64,000 bases of DNA, taken from contig NZ_BOML01000019.1 of NCBI RefSeq assembly GCF_016862175.1, positions 409,862 to 473,861 of the forward strand, read 5' to 3'. The stretch comes from Paractinoplanes durhamensis. GTDB lineage: Bacteria; Actinomycetota; Actinomycetes; Mycobacteriales; Micromonosporaceae. Below the pieces are notes generated by a model that was not told where the DNA came from, did no database searches, and worked only from the letters and a program-made list of their open reading frames with translations. The position numbers were made by a program, and so were the translations under genes. Positions 22,814 through 30,669 of the stretch are shown here, in pieces (the first letter of the stretch is position 1; the number at the start of each line of letters is the position of its first letter).

Positions 22814-23713
22814 ATGACGACAGTGAGCCCGCCCGACCGCGATCGCACCGCCGCCCGCCTGCTGCGTTCCTCCGCCGAGCACTCCTACGACCCGGACGTC
22901 GAGATCGACTGGGCGGCCCCGCTCGTCGAGGGCCTCTGGTTCGTCCCGCCCGAGCGGTGCAGCCTCTACGGCACCGAGCTGTGGGACGGCCTGTCCGAAC
23001 AGCAGCGGATCACCCTCACCCGGCACGAGGTGGCCAGCATCGCCGGCCTCGGCGTCTGGTTCGAGACGATCCTGATGCAGCTGCTCATCCGCGGCTACTA
23101 CAAGCAGGACCCGACCGCCGCGCACGCGCAGTACGCGCTCACCGAGGTCGCCGACGAGTGCCGGCACTCGGTCATGTTCGGCCGGATGATCGACAAGCTG
23201 GGGACCCCGGTCTACCGGCCGACCGGCGTCAACGCCTTCCTCGGCAAGTGGATCGCGGCCACCGGGTCCGGCCCGCGGATGTTCGCCGCGATCCTGATCT
23301 GCGAGGAAATTCTGGACACCCTGCAGCGCGAGGCGATGGCCCACGAGCAGGTCCAGCCGCTGGTGCGGATGGTGTCGCGGATCCACGTGGTCGAGGAGGC
23401 CCGGCACGTCCGCTACGCCCGCGAGGAGCTGGCCCGGCAGGTGCGCGCGGCCGGTAAGGGACGGCTCGCCTTCGACAAACTGGTGATCGGCCGGGCCGCG
23501 TACCTGTGCGGCACCCGCCTGATCCACCCCGGCGTCTACCGCTCCGTCGGCATCGATCCCGCCGTCGGGCACAAGGCCGCCATGGCGAATCCGCACTTCC
23601 GGGAGACCCTGCGGTGGTCCGGCGAGCGCGTGGTGTCGTACCTCAATGATCTTGATCTGGTTGCCGGTCCTGGCCGGCCGTTGTGGCGGCGCTCCGGGTT
23701 GCTCGCGGCCTGA
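22814..23713 (+). CDS. AurF-like diiron oxygenase
   Basis: A 299-residue helical protein of the AurF/p-aminobenzoate N-oxygenase-like diiron family. Iron ligands are expected from RHEVAS, EVADECRHS (ExxxH), CEEILD and VVEEARHVRYA (ExxxH), which give two ExxH-like helices plus single Glu/His. It would activate oxygen to oxidise an amine or a hydrocarbon. GGAGG precedes the ATG. It is divergent from a TetR regulator and followed by a stem-loop at 23732-23789, so it is probably monocistronic. Confidence 0.82.
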   Translation: MTTVSPPDRDRTAARLLRSSAEHSYDPDVEIDWAAPLVEGLWFVPPERCSLYGTELWDGLSEQQRITLTRHEVASIAGLGVWFETILMQLLIRGYYKQDPTAAHAQYALTEVADECRHSVMFGRMIDKLGTPVYRPTGVNAFLGKWIAATGSGPRMFAAILICEEILDTLQREAMAHEQVQPLVRMVSRIHVVEEARHVRYAREELARQVRAAGKGRLAFDKLVIGRAAYLCGTRLIHPGVYRSVGIDPAVGHKAAMANPHFRETLRWSGERVVSYLNDLDLVAGPGRPLWRRSGLLAA

Positions 23714-23731
23714 GTCGCCACTCACACGGAT

Positions 23732-23789
23732 CCGGCTGATCGGGGGCTTGACCTCGTACTTGAGGATTTCGGTCCGCCCGATCGGCCGG
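23732..23789 (+). terminator. stem-loop terminator after the diiron oxygenase
   Basis: CCGGCTGATCGGG (23732-23744) pairs with CCCGATCGGCCGG (23777-23789) with one mismatch; the 32-base loop can form a small inner hairpin. It begins 19 bases after the oxygenase stop. No U-tract. Confidence 0.55.
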
Positions 23790-23853
23790 TGGGCGACCCT
23801 CGGCGCGCGTGACAGATTTGCCCGCGATGCACACGCTTTGCGGGAGGACGGCT

Positions 23854-24060
23854 ATGGACGACGCACTGGCGGCCTACGGCACCGGGCACGCCGACGGAAT
23901 GGCCGGAAACCACGACGGTGACCGGGCCGGCGACCCGCAGACCGGCGCCGACTACCTGGTCGGGATCGTCGACGGGCAGATCGCCGCGTTCGAGGACGCG
24001 CTCGTCGCCGCCATCCGCAAGGCGATGGACGAGAAGGCCGGCGATGGACCGGGAGTTTGA
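23854..24060 (+). CDS. small acidic protein, first of a paralogous pair
   Basis: A 68-residue protein with GTGHADGMAGNHDGDRAGD, DYLVGIVDGQIAAFEDAL and a short charged tail. It is a clear paralogue of the next gene (G-x-x-DG-x-A, DGDRAG, DY-x-x-G-x-x-DG-x). GGGAGGA stands five bases before ATG 23854. Its last 17 bases overlap the next gene in another frame. I do not recognise a named family; no signal, membrane or metal motif is seen. Confidence 0.7.
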   Translation: MDDALAAYGTGHADGMAGNHDGDRAGDPQTGADYLVGIVDGQIAAFEDALVAAIRKAMDEKAGDGPGV

Positions 24061-24223
24061 GGAGTACGCGGCCGGTCGCACCGACGGCCTGGCCGCCCAC
24101 CGCGACGGCGACCGGGCCGGTCATACCGAGTTCGGCCGTGACTACCGGATCGGCTTCCTCGACGGCCGGCTCGAGGTCTTCCGCATGCTCGCCTCCGTCC
24201 GCAAGATCGTCGAGGACGACTGA
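24044..24223 (+). CDS. small acidic protein, second of a paralogous pair
   Basis: A 59-residue protein (MDREFEEYAAGRTDGLAAHR and onward) with DGDRAG and DYRIGFLDGRLEVF, matching the preceding gene along most of its length. ATG 24044 overlaps the 3' end of the first gene by 17 bases, so the two are translationally coupled. The pair probably arose by tandem duplication followed by divergence and may act as a heteromer. Function unknown. Confidence 0.68.
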   Translation: MDREFEEYAAGRTDGLAAHRDGDRAGHTEFGRDYRIGFLDGRLEVFRMLASVRKIVEDD

Positions 24224-24263
24224 TCTTGCTCACAACCCCGTTTCGCGCGGTTGTGCCATCGCG

Positions 24264-24301
24264 TTGACTCGCTGGAAACGCCAGAACGACATTGCGGAAA
24301 C
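24264..24301 (+). promoter_or_regulatory. GlnR-type box upstream of nnaR
   Basis: TTGAC (24264-24268), six bases, GAAAC (24275-24279), six bases, ACGAC (24286-24290), six bases, GAAAC (24297-24301). The phase and words match the actinobacterial GlnR site (GTnAC-n6-GAAAC repeated). It lies about 50 bp before the nitrite assimilation regulator, a known type of GlnR target. Nitrogen-limitation control of the cluster is inferred. Confidence 0.65.
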
Positions 24302-24349
24302 CGGGACTGTTGACTCTGGCGGGATGACACAGCGGACGTTGGGGAGCGG

Positions 24350-25453
24350 ATGACCGACAGCGGCGTGCTGACCGGCTTCACGGTCGCGGTGACCGCGGAG
24401 CGGCGCCGGGACGAGATGGCCGCGCTGCTGCAGCGGCGCGGAGCCCGGGTGGTCACCGCGTCCGCGATCACCATCGTCCCGCTCGCCGACGACGACGCTC
24501 TGCACGCCGCCACCGCCGCCTGCATCGGGCTCGCCCCCGACCTGGTCATCGCCACCACCGGTTTCGGCTTCCGCGGCTGGCTCGAAGCGGCCGAGGGCTG
24601 GGGCCAGGGCGAGATCCTGCGCGAGGTGCTCGGCCGGGCCCGGCTCATCGCCCGCGGCCCGAAGCCGTGCGGCGCGATCCGGGCGGCCGGGCTCACCGAG
24701 GAGTGGGCGGCCAAGACCGAAGGCTCCGAGGAGGTCCTCGAACGGCTGCTCGCCGAGGGCATCGCCGGCCTGCGGATCGTGGTGCAGGAGCACGGCGAGC
24801 CGCAGACCGAGTTCGTGGCCGCGCTGCGCGCCAACGGCGCCGCCGTGGTCGAGGTGCCGGTCTACCGCTGGGTGCCGCCGCCGGACACCGCACCGGTGCG
24901 GCGGCTGATCGACCAGATCGGCGCCGGGCAGATCGACGCGGTCACCTTCACCAGCGCGCCCGCGGTCAAGTCGTTCCTGCAGCTGGCCGGCGCGGACGCA
25001 CCCGGCATGCTCGACCGGTTCCGGACCGGCACCCTCGCCGCCTGCGTCGGGCCGGTCACCGCCGCCCCGCTCACCGACCGGGACGTGCCGGTGGTGATGC
25101 CGGAACGGTTCCGGCTCGGCGCGCTGATCAAGACCGTCGCCGACGAGTTGCCCCGGCGGTCGCTGAAGCTGCCGGTGGCGGGCGGCACCCTGGAGGTCCG
25201 CGGGCACGCCGTCCTCATCGACGGCGAGCCGCGCGCGCTCGCCCCGGCCGCGATGGCGATCCTGTCTTCGCTCGCCGCCCGGCCCGGCGCGGTCGTGTCG
25301 AAGGACCAACTGATCGCGTCGCTGCCCCGCGGCAACGACGGGCACGCCGTCGACGTGGCGGTGGCCCGGCTGCGCACCGCGCTCGGCTCCGGCCGGCACA
25401 TCGAGACCGTCATCAAGCGCGGCTACCGGCTGCGCCTCGACGAAGCCGTCTGA
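24350..25453 (+). CDS. nnaR: uroporphyrinogen-III synthase-like/winged-helix regulator (NnaR type)
   Basis: A 367-residue fusion. Residues about 5-255 form a HemD (uroporphyrinogen-III synthase) fold (TGFTVAVTAERRRDEM, VTFTSAPAVKSF), and residues about 270-365 form an OmpR-type winged helix (LAPAAMAILSSLAARPGAVV, VDVAVARLRTALGSG, IETVIKRGYRLRL). This architecture matches NnaR, an actinobacterial activator of nitrate/nitrite assimilation. The order here (regulator, chelatase, nirB, nirD, narK) supports that. GGAG precedes the ATG. The synthase domain may sense or make the sirohaem precursor needed by NirB. Confidence 0.85.
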   Translation: MTDSGVLTGFTVAVTAERRRDEMAALLQRRGARVVTASAITIVPLADDDALHAATAACIGLAPDLVIATTGFGFRGWLEAAEGWGQGEILREVLGRARLIARGPKPCGAIRAAGLTEEWAAKTEGSEEVLERLLAEGIAGLRIVVQEHGEPQTEFVAALRANGAAVVEVPVYRWVPPPDTAPVRRLIDQIGAGQIDAVTFTSAPAVKSFLQLAGADAPGMLDRFRTGTLAACVGPVTAAPLTDRDVPVVMPERFRLGALIKTVADELPRRSLKLPVAGGTLEVRGHAVLIDGEPRALAPAAMAILSSLAARPGAVVSKDQLIASLPRGNDGHAVDVAVARLRTALGSGRHIETVIKRGYRLRLDEAV

Positions 25454-25470
25454 CCCCTGCGGAGGTATCC

Positions 25471-26124
25471 ATGAGGCCCACCCTGCTCGCGGTCGCCCAC
25501 GGCACCCGTTCGGCCACCGGCCAGAAGCAGATCCGGGACCTGGTCGCCGCGGTCGCCCGGCGCCGTCCCGAGTTGGACATCCGGCTCTCCTACGCGGACG
25601 TGCAGCAGCCCCGGATCGGCGCGGTCGTGCCGACCGTCCGGGACGCGGTGGTCGTGCCGCTGCTGCTGTCGGCCGGCTATCACGTACGGGTCGACATCGC
25701 GGACGCCGTCGCCGGCACCCGGTTCCCGGTCACCGCGCCGCTCGGCCCGGACGACGTACTCCTGGACAGCCTCACCCGGCACCTGCCGGACGCCGACGCG
25801 GTGGTTCTCGCCGCCGCCGGATCCTCCGATCCGGCCTGGCGGGCGTCGGTCCAGGCGCTGGCCGGTGAGCTCGGCGCGCACGTCGGGTACGTCTCCGGCA
25901 GCGAGCCGACGGTCGCTGCGGTCGTGGCCGGGCTGCGCGAACAGGGCGCGCGCCGGATCGCGATCGCCGCCTACCTGCTCGCCGAGGGCCTCTTCTACCG
26001 CACCCTGCACCGGGCCGGCGCCGACGCGATAACCCCGCCGCTCGCCCTCGACCCGGCGATCGTCCCGCTGATCGTGCAGCGCTACGAATCCGCACTCCTC
26101 ACAACCGCCCCGGCGTCCTTGTAG
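25471..26124 (+). CDS. sirohydrochlorin chelatase (CbiX/SirB type)
   Basis: A 217-residue two-domain chelatase of the CbiX/SirB family. The His of AVAHGTRSATGQ is the metal-handling residue expected in the N-terminal half, and LLSAGYHVRVDI is the second conserved motif; the C-terminal half (LAAAGSSDPAWRAS, IAAYLLAEGLFYRTLHRAGA) is the pseudo-repeat. It inserts iron into sirohydrochlorin to give sirohaem, the cofactor of NirB two genes downstream. GGAGG is six bases before ATG 25471, and the gap after nnaR is 17 bases. Confidence 0.86.
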   Translation: MRPTLLAVAHGTRSATGQKQIRDLVAAVARRRPELDIRLSYADVQQPRIGAVVPTVRDAVVVPLLLSAGYHVRVDIADAVAGTRFPVTAPLGPDDVLLDSLTRHLPDADAVVLAAAGSSDPAWRASVQALAGELGAHVGYVSGSEPTVAAVVAGLREQGARRIAIAAYLLAEGLFYRTLHRAGADAITPPLALDPAIVPLIVQRYESALLTTAPASL

Positions 26125-26192
26125 GGTTTTCCGAACGTTCGCGCAATCGCGACGGTCACGTCGCAAAACAATGCGCCGGAATCATTCGACAG

Positions 26193-26540
26193 GTGCATTC
26201 GACACCGCGATTCCTGCAAGGCGTCTTCCCCTTCGAGGGTAAGGGCCTGGACCGGCCGGCCTCACTCGGCCCGGAGCTGTCCTACGTGGTACCCGACGGC
26301 TCGTCCGCTCAGGCCGTCTATTTCCGGGGCGGCAACGCGGCCGCCGAACTCATCTGCGCGGTGCTGGTGCGCGACGGCCGCCCGATGCGCTATTTCCCGA
26401 TCGGCGCCAAGGGCGACGTGCACGTCTCGCTGCGGGTCGTCGAGGACCTGCCGGCCGGCACCGTCGTCGAACTGTGGCTGGCCGCACCGGCCGGCACGAG
26501 CGGAACCGTGATCGTCGACCTGGGACTCGTGGAGGTCTGA
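26193..26540 (+). CDS. conserved small protein of the nitrite reductase operon
   Basis: A 115-residue beta-rich protein (RFLQGVFPFEGKGLDRP, LSYVVPDGSSAQAVYFRGGN, RPMRYFPIGAKGDVHVSLRV, GTVIVDLGLVEV). GTG 26193 is the start. Its TGA shares a base with the nirB ATG (TGATG), so the two are co-translated. I do not know a named function; the position directly before nirB suggests a role in assembly or regulation of nitrite reductase. No metal-binding cluster motif is visible. Confidence 0.75.
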   Translation: MHSTPRFLQGVFPFEGKGLDRPASLGPELSYVVPDGSSAQAVYFRGGNAAAELICAVLVRDGRPMRYFPIGAKGDVHVSLRVVEDLPAGTVVELWLAAPAGTSGTVIVDLGLVEV

Positions 26541-28996
26541 TGCGACAGCGCCTGGTGGTCATCGGCAACGGCATGGCGGGTGCCCGGACGGTCGAGGAAA
26601 TTCTGGCCCGGGGCGGCGAATTCGACATCACCATGTTCGGCGACGAGCCCTACGGCAATTACAACCGGATCATGCTGTCCAACGTGCTCGCCGGCATCGA
26701 GGACGAATCCGGGATCTTTCTCAACGACCTTTCCTGGTACGCCGAGAACGGCATCCGCCTGCACGCCGGCGTACGCATCGACCGCATCGACCGGTACGCG
26801 AAAATGGTGTACGCGTCGGACGGCACCGCCACCGGCTACGACAAGCTCGTCATCGCCACCGGCAGCTCCGCGTTCGTGCCCCCGATCAAGGGCGCGCACG
26901 TCCCCGGCCGCGGCTACCACCAGGGCGTCTTCGTGTTCCGCACGCTCGACGACACCCGCGCCATGATCCGCTACGCGAAGGAGCACGAGCGGGCGGTGGT
27001 GATCGGCGGCGGCCTGCTCGGCCTGGAGGCGGCCCGCGGCCTGCAGAACCACCTCGGCCACGTGACCCTCGTGCACGCCGCCGGCCACCTGATGAACACC
27101 CAGCTCAACGCGAAGGCCGGCAAGACCCTGCAGACCACGATCGAGCAGAAGCTCGGCATCGAGGTGGTGGTCGACGGGATGACCACCGAGATCCTCGGCA
27201 AGAACGCGGTGACCGGGGTGAAGCTCGCCGGCGGCCGGGTCATCGACTGCGACGTCGTGGTGGTGGCGGCCGGCATCCGGCCCAACTCGGCGGTCGCCGC
27301 CGACAGCGGCCTGGTCGTCGAGCGCGGCATCGTCGTCGACGACCAGATGCGCGCCGTCGACGAGCCGGACATCTACGTGGTGGGGGAGTGCGCCCAGCAC
27401 CGCGACCAGGTGTACGGGCTGGTCGCGCCGCTGTGGGAGCAGGCCAAGGTGCTCGCCGACCACGTCACCGGCGTTGACCGGTCGGCCGCCTACCACGGCT
27501 CGCAGGTGGCCACCAAGCTCAAGGTCGCCGGGGTCGACGTGGCCTCGATGGGGCAGCAGGGCGCCGAGCACGCCGACGACGAACTGATCGAGTTCGCCGA
27601 GCCGGCCAAGGGCATCTACAAGAACGTCGTGGTCCGCGACGGCCGGCTGGTCGGCGCCACCCTGGTCGGCGACGCCGGCAAGGCGGCCGTGCTGATCAAG
27701 GCGTTCGAGAAGGGGTCGGAGCTGCCGGAGAACCGGGCCGCGCTGCTGTTCGATCTCGGCGGCCCGGTCGCCGAGGAGAGCGTCGCCGACATGCCCGACG
27801 AGGAGCAGGTCTGCAACTGCAACGGCGTCTCCAAGGGCGGCATCTGCGCGGCGGTGGCCGGCGGCTGCAAGACCGTCGGCGGGGTCATGGACGCGACCCG
27901 GGCCGGCAAGGGCTGCGGTACCTGCAAACCGCTCGTGCAGCGGATCGTCGAATGGGCGGCCGGCGGCACGATCGAGGAGGACCCGGCCGCCTCCTACTAC
28001 GTGCCCGGCGTGCCGATGCCGAAGCCGGAACTCATGCACGCGATCCGGCTCCACCAGCTGAAAAGTGTCTCGTCGGTGTTCGCCACCCTCGGCGGCGACG
28101 AGGACGCCAAGAGCAAGATGGGCCTCGCGTCGCTGCTGAAGATGATGTGGGGCGAGGAGTACGTCGACGAACGCGACGCCCGCTTCATCAACGACCGGGT
28201 GCACGCCAACATCCAGCGCGACGGCACGTTCTCGGTGGTGCCGCAGATGAAGGGCGGCGTCACCACCCCGGCTCAGCTCAAACGGATCGCCGAGGTGGCC
28301 GAGCGGCACGGCGTCCCGATGGTCAAACTGACCGGCGGGCAGCGCATCGACCTGCTCGGCATTCCGAAGGAAAAACTCCCGGAGATCTGGGCCGACCTCG
28401 ACATGCCGAGCGGATATGCGTACGCCAAGAGCTTCCGCACGGTCAAGACGTGCGTCGGCTCCGACTACTGCCGTTTCGGGGTCGGTGATTCGACCGCCCT
28501 CGGGATCGCCCTCGAGGAGCGCTATCAGGGCATCGAGGGGCCCGGCAAGATGAAGCTCGCGGTTACCGGCTGCCCGCGGAACTGCGCCGAGGCGTACGTC
28601 AAGGATCTCGGTGTTGTTGCTATCGACGGTGGTAAATGGGAGATCTATGTCGGCGGCGCGGCCGGCGCCCACGTCCGCAAGGGTGATCTGCTCGCCACCG
28701 TCGGCTCGGCCGACGAGGTGATGGTGCTGACCGGCCGATTCCTGCAGTACTACCGGGAGAACGGGAACTGGCTCGAGCGGACGTACGCGTGGGTGCCCCG
28801 GGTCGGCATCGAGCATCTGAAAAAGGTGCTCGTCGACGACGCCGAAGGCCTCGCGGCCGGCCTCGACGAACGCATGACCGCATCGGTCGGCGCCTATCGC
28901 GACCCGTGGAAGGAACGGACCGAACCGGCGACGCCCGGCCAGTTCCGCACCTCGCTGCCGCTGATCGTGCTGCCCCAGGTTCCGGTGCGCGCATGA
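26540..28996 (+). CDS. nirB: assimilatory nitrite reductase large subunit NirB
   Basis: An 818-residue NAD(P)H nitrite reductase. Order: FAD/NAD pyridine-nucleotide oxidoreductase (1-400, with IGNGMAGARTVEEIL and GGGLLGLEAA), BFD-like [2Fe-2S] domain (Cys 425 in CNCNGVSKGG and CGTCKP), nitrite/sulphite reductase ferredoxin-like half (about 540-625), and the sirohaem/[4Fe-4S] domain with Cys 638, 644, 678 and 682 in CVGSDYCRFG and CPRNCAEAY. It reduces nitrite to ammonia in six electrons. GGAGG is four bases before the ATG. The start of nirD overlaps its stop (ATGA). Full-length, no damage seen. Confidence 0.95.
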   Translation: MRQRLVVIGNGMAGARTVEEILARGGEFDITMFGDEPYGNYNRIMLSNVLAGIEDESGIFLNDLSWYAENGIRLHAGVRIDRIDRYAKMVYASDGTATGYDKLVIATGSSAFVPPIKGAHVPGRGYHQGVFVFRTLDDTRAMIRYAKEHERAVVIGGGLLGLEAARGLQNHLGHVTLVHAAGHLMNTQLNAKAGKTLQTTIEQKLGIEVVVDGMTTEILGKNAVTGVKLAGGRVIDCDVVVVAAGIRPNSAVAADSGLVVERGIVVDDQMRAVDEPDIYVVGECAQHRDQVYGLVAPLWEQAKVLADHVTGVDRSAAYHGSQVATKLKVAGVDVASMGQQGAEHADDELIEFAEPAKGIYKNVVVRDGRLVGATLVGDAGKAAVLIKAFEKGSELPENRAALLFDLGGPVAEESVADMPDEEQVCNCNGVSKGGICAAVAGGCKTVGGVMDATRAGKGCGTCKPLVQRIVEWAAGGTIEEDPAASYYVPGVPMPKPELMHAIRLHQLKSVSSVFATLGGDEDAKSKMGLASLLKMMWGEEYVDERDARFINDRVHANIQRDGTFSVVPQMKGGVTTPAQLKRIAEVAERHGVPMVKLTGGQRIDLLGIPKEKLPEIWADLDMPSGYAYAKSFRTVKTCVGSDYCRFGVGDSTALGIALEERYQGIEGPGKMKLAVTGCPRNCAEAYVKDLGVVAIDGGKWEIYVGGAAGAHVRKGDLLATVGSADEVMVLTGRFLQYYRENGNWLERTYAWVPRVGIEHLKKVLVDDAEGLAAGLDERMTASVGAYRDPWKERTEPATPGQFRTSLPLIVLPQVPVRA

Positions 28997-29289
28997 AGCC
29001 GATCGGATCGGTCCACGACATTCCCTTCGGCGAGGGCCGCACCTTTTCCGTGGACGGCCGGATGATCGCCGTCTTCCGCCTGCGCGACGGCTCGATCCGC
29101 GCGCTCGACGCGGTCTGCCCGCACAAGGGCGGCCCGCTCGCCGACGGCCAGATCGACCTCAAGCAGGTCGTCTGCCCCCTGCACCTGAACGCCTGGGACC
29201 TGGCCACCGGTTGCTCGCTGAGCGGCCAGAAGCCGGTCGCCTCCTACCCGGTACGTATCGACGACGACCTTCTCTTCCTGGAGCTGTGA
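28993..29289 (+). CDS. nirD: nitrite reductase small subunit NirD (Rieske type)
   Basis: A 98-residue Rieske [2Fe-2S] protein with ligands CPHKGG and CPLHLNAW, the NirD arrangement. It partners NirB in electron transfer to the sirohaem centre. ATG 28993 overlaps the nirB stop by four bases, and the narK start follows one base after its own stop, so nirB-nirD-narK form one transcript. Confidence 0.93.
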   Translation: MKPIGSVHDIPFGEGRTFSVDGRMIAVFRLRDGSIRALDAVCPHKGGPLADGQIDLKQVVCPLHLNAWDLATGCSLSGQKPVASYPVRIDDDLLFLEL

Positions 29290-29290
29290 C

Positions 29291-30622
29291 ATGACAGCAA
29301 CGCTGCCTATCGCCCGCCCCGCTGCCACCATAAAAGGTCACTGGATCGACGACTGGCGCCCCGAGGACCCCGATTTCTGGGCCACCACCGGCGCTCCGAT
29401 CGCCCGCCGCAACCTCATCTTCTCGATCCTGTCCGAGCACATCGGCTTCTCGGTGTGGTCACTCTGGTCGGTCATGGTGCTGTTCCTCGGCCCCGCCTAC
29501 GGCATCGACCCGGCCGGAAAGTTCCTGCTCACCGCGGTCCCGACGCTGATCGGCGCCGGCCTGCGCATTCCCTACAGCTTCGCCGTGGCCCGTTTCGGCG
29601 GCCGCAACTGGACCATTTTCAGCGCCACCCTCCTGCTGGTCCCCGCGGTCCTGGCCGCTTTCCTGATCAAGCCCGGCGTCTCCTACTCGACGCTGATCGT
29701 CCTGGCCGCGGTGGCCGGCGTCGGCGGCGGCAACTTCGCCTCGTCGATGACCAACATCAATGCGTATTACCCGAACCGCCTGAAAGGCTGGGCGCTGGGC
29801 ATCAACGCCGGCGGCGGCAACCTCGGCGTAGCGGCGGTGCAGCTGGTCGGCCTGTTCGTGCTGGCGGTGTTCGGCGCCGGCCACCCCGGCATCGTGGCCG
29901 GCATCTACATCCCGCTGATCGTGCTGGCGGCGCTGTGCTCGGCCCTCTACATGGACAACCTGTCCCAGGCCCGCAACGAGAAACGGGCCATGCGCGACGC
30001 CACCCGCGAACCCCACACGTGGATCATGTCGCTGCTCTACATCGGCACCTTCGGTTCCTTCATCGGCTTCGGCTTCGCCTTCGGCCAGGTCCTGCAGGTC
30101 CAGTTCCACACCGAATTCAGTACGCCGGTGAAAGCGGCCTACCTGACCTTCCTCGGCCCACTGCTGGGTTCGCTGGTCCGCCCGGTAGGCGGCGCCTTGG
30201 CCGACCGCCTGGGCGGCGCGAGGGTGACGTTCGCCAACTTCATCGCGATGGGCGTGGGCGCGGCAACGGTCCTGTTGGCCGCCCAGCAGCGCTCGCTGCC
30301 GCTCTACATCGTCGGTTTCATCGCCCTGTTCATCTTCAGCGGCGTAGGAAACGGCTCGACCTACAAGATGATCCCGGCCATCTTCAAGGCAAAGCACCCA
30401 TCGGACGAGCTGACGGCTCGCCGCCTGTCCGGCGCGGTGATCGGCATAGCCGGCGCGATCGGAGCCTTCGGCGGCGTGCTGGTCAACCTGGCGTTCCGCC
30501 AGTCGTTCCTGGAGACAAAGAGCGCAGACGCGGCCTACATCAGCTTCATCGCGTTCTACGCCCTGTGCGTCCTGGTCACTTGGGCCGTCTACCTGCGCCC
30601 AGCCTCCCGAACCAAGGTCTGA
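29291..30622 (+). CDS. narK: nitrate/nitrite transporter NarK (MFS)
   Basis: A 443-residue major facilitator protein with about 12 membrane helices. The nitrate signatures GGGNFASSMTNINAYYP (helix 5) and the motif around GNGSTYKMIPAIF (helix 11) identify the NarK/NasA family. It imports nitrate or nitrite for the upstream reductase. A long hydrophilic N-terminus (about 40 residues, IKGHWIDDWRPEDPDFW) precedes helix 1, as in actinobacterial NarK. It ends in front of a strong bidirectional hairpin (30629-30663). Confidence 0.93.
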   Translation: MTATLPIARPAATIKGHWIDDWRPEDPDFWATTGAPIARRNLIFSILSEHIGFSVWSLWSVMVLFLGPAYGIDPAGKFLLTAVPTLIGAGLRIPYSFAVARFGGRNWTIFSATLLLVPAVLAAFLIKPGVSYSTLIVLAAVAGVGGGNFASSMTNINAYYPNRLKGWALGINAGGGNLGVAAVQLVGLFVLAVFGAGHPGIVAGIYIPLIVLAALCSALYMDNLSQARNEKRAMRDATREPHTWIMSLLYIGTFGSFIGFGFAFGQVLQVQFHTEFSTPVKAAYLTFLGPLLGSLVRPVGGALADRLGGARVTFANFIAMGVGAATVLLAAQQRSLPLYIVGFIALFIFSGVGNGSTYKMIPAIFKAKHPSDELTARRLSGAVIGIAGAIGAFGGVLVNLAFRQSFLETKSADAAYISFIAFYALCVLVTWAVYLRPASRTKV

Positions 30623-30628
30623 GCCGTC

Positions 30629-30663
30629 GCCGCGGTGCCGGGCGCCCTGCCTGGCACCGCGGC
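30629..30663. terminator. bidirectional terminator hairpin
   Basis: GCCGCGGTGCC (30629-30639) and GGCACCGCGGC (30653-30663) form a perfect 11-bp GC-rich stem with a 13-base loop. It lies between the convergent narK and MFS genes, seven bases after the narK stop and six before the MFS stop. Confidence 0.75.
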
Positions 30664-30669
30664 CGGTTC

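Noticed and set aside
26125..26192. Possible GlnR box before the 115-aa gene
   Set aside because: GTCAC and AAAAC words are present but their spacing is five, not six, and the second half of the site is lacking; CGAACGTTCG there is a palindrome without clear meaning.
26390..28816. An 808-codon minus-strand open frame opposite nirB
   Set aside because: nirB has all cofactor motifs and ribosome binding site on the plus strand; the antisense frame has none.
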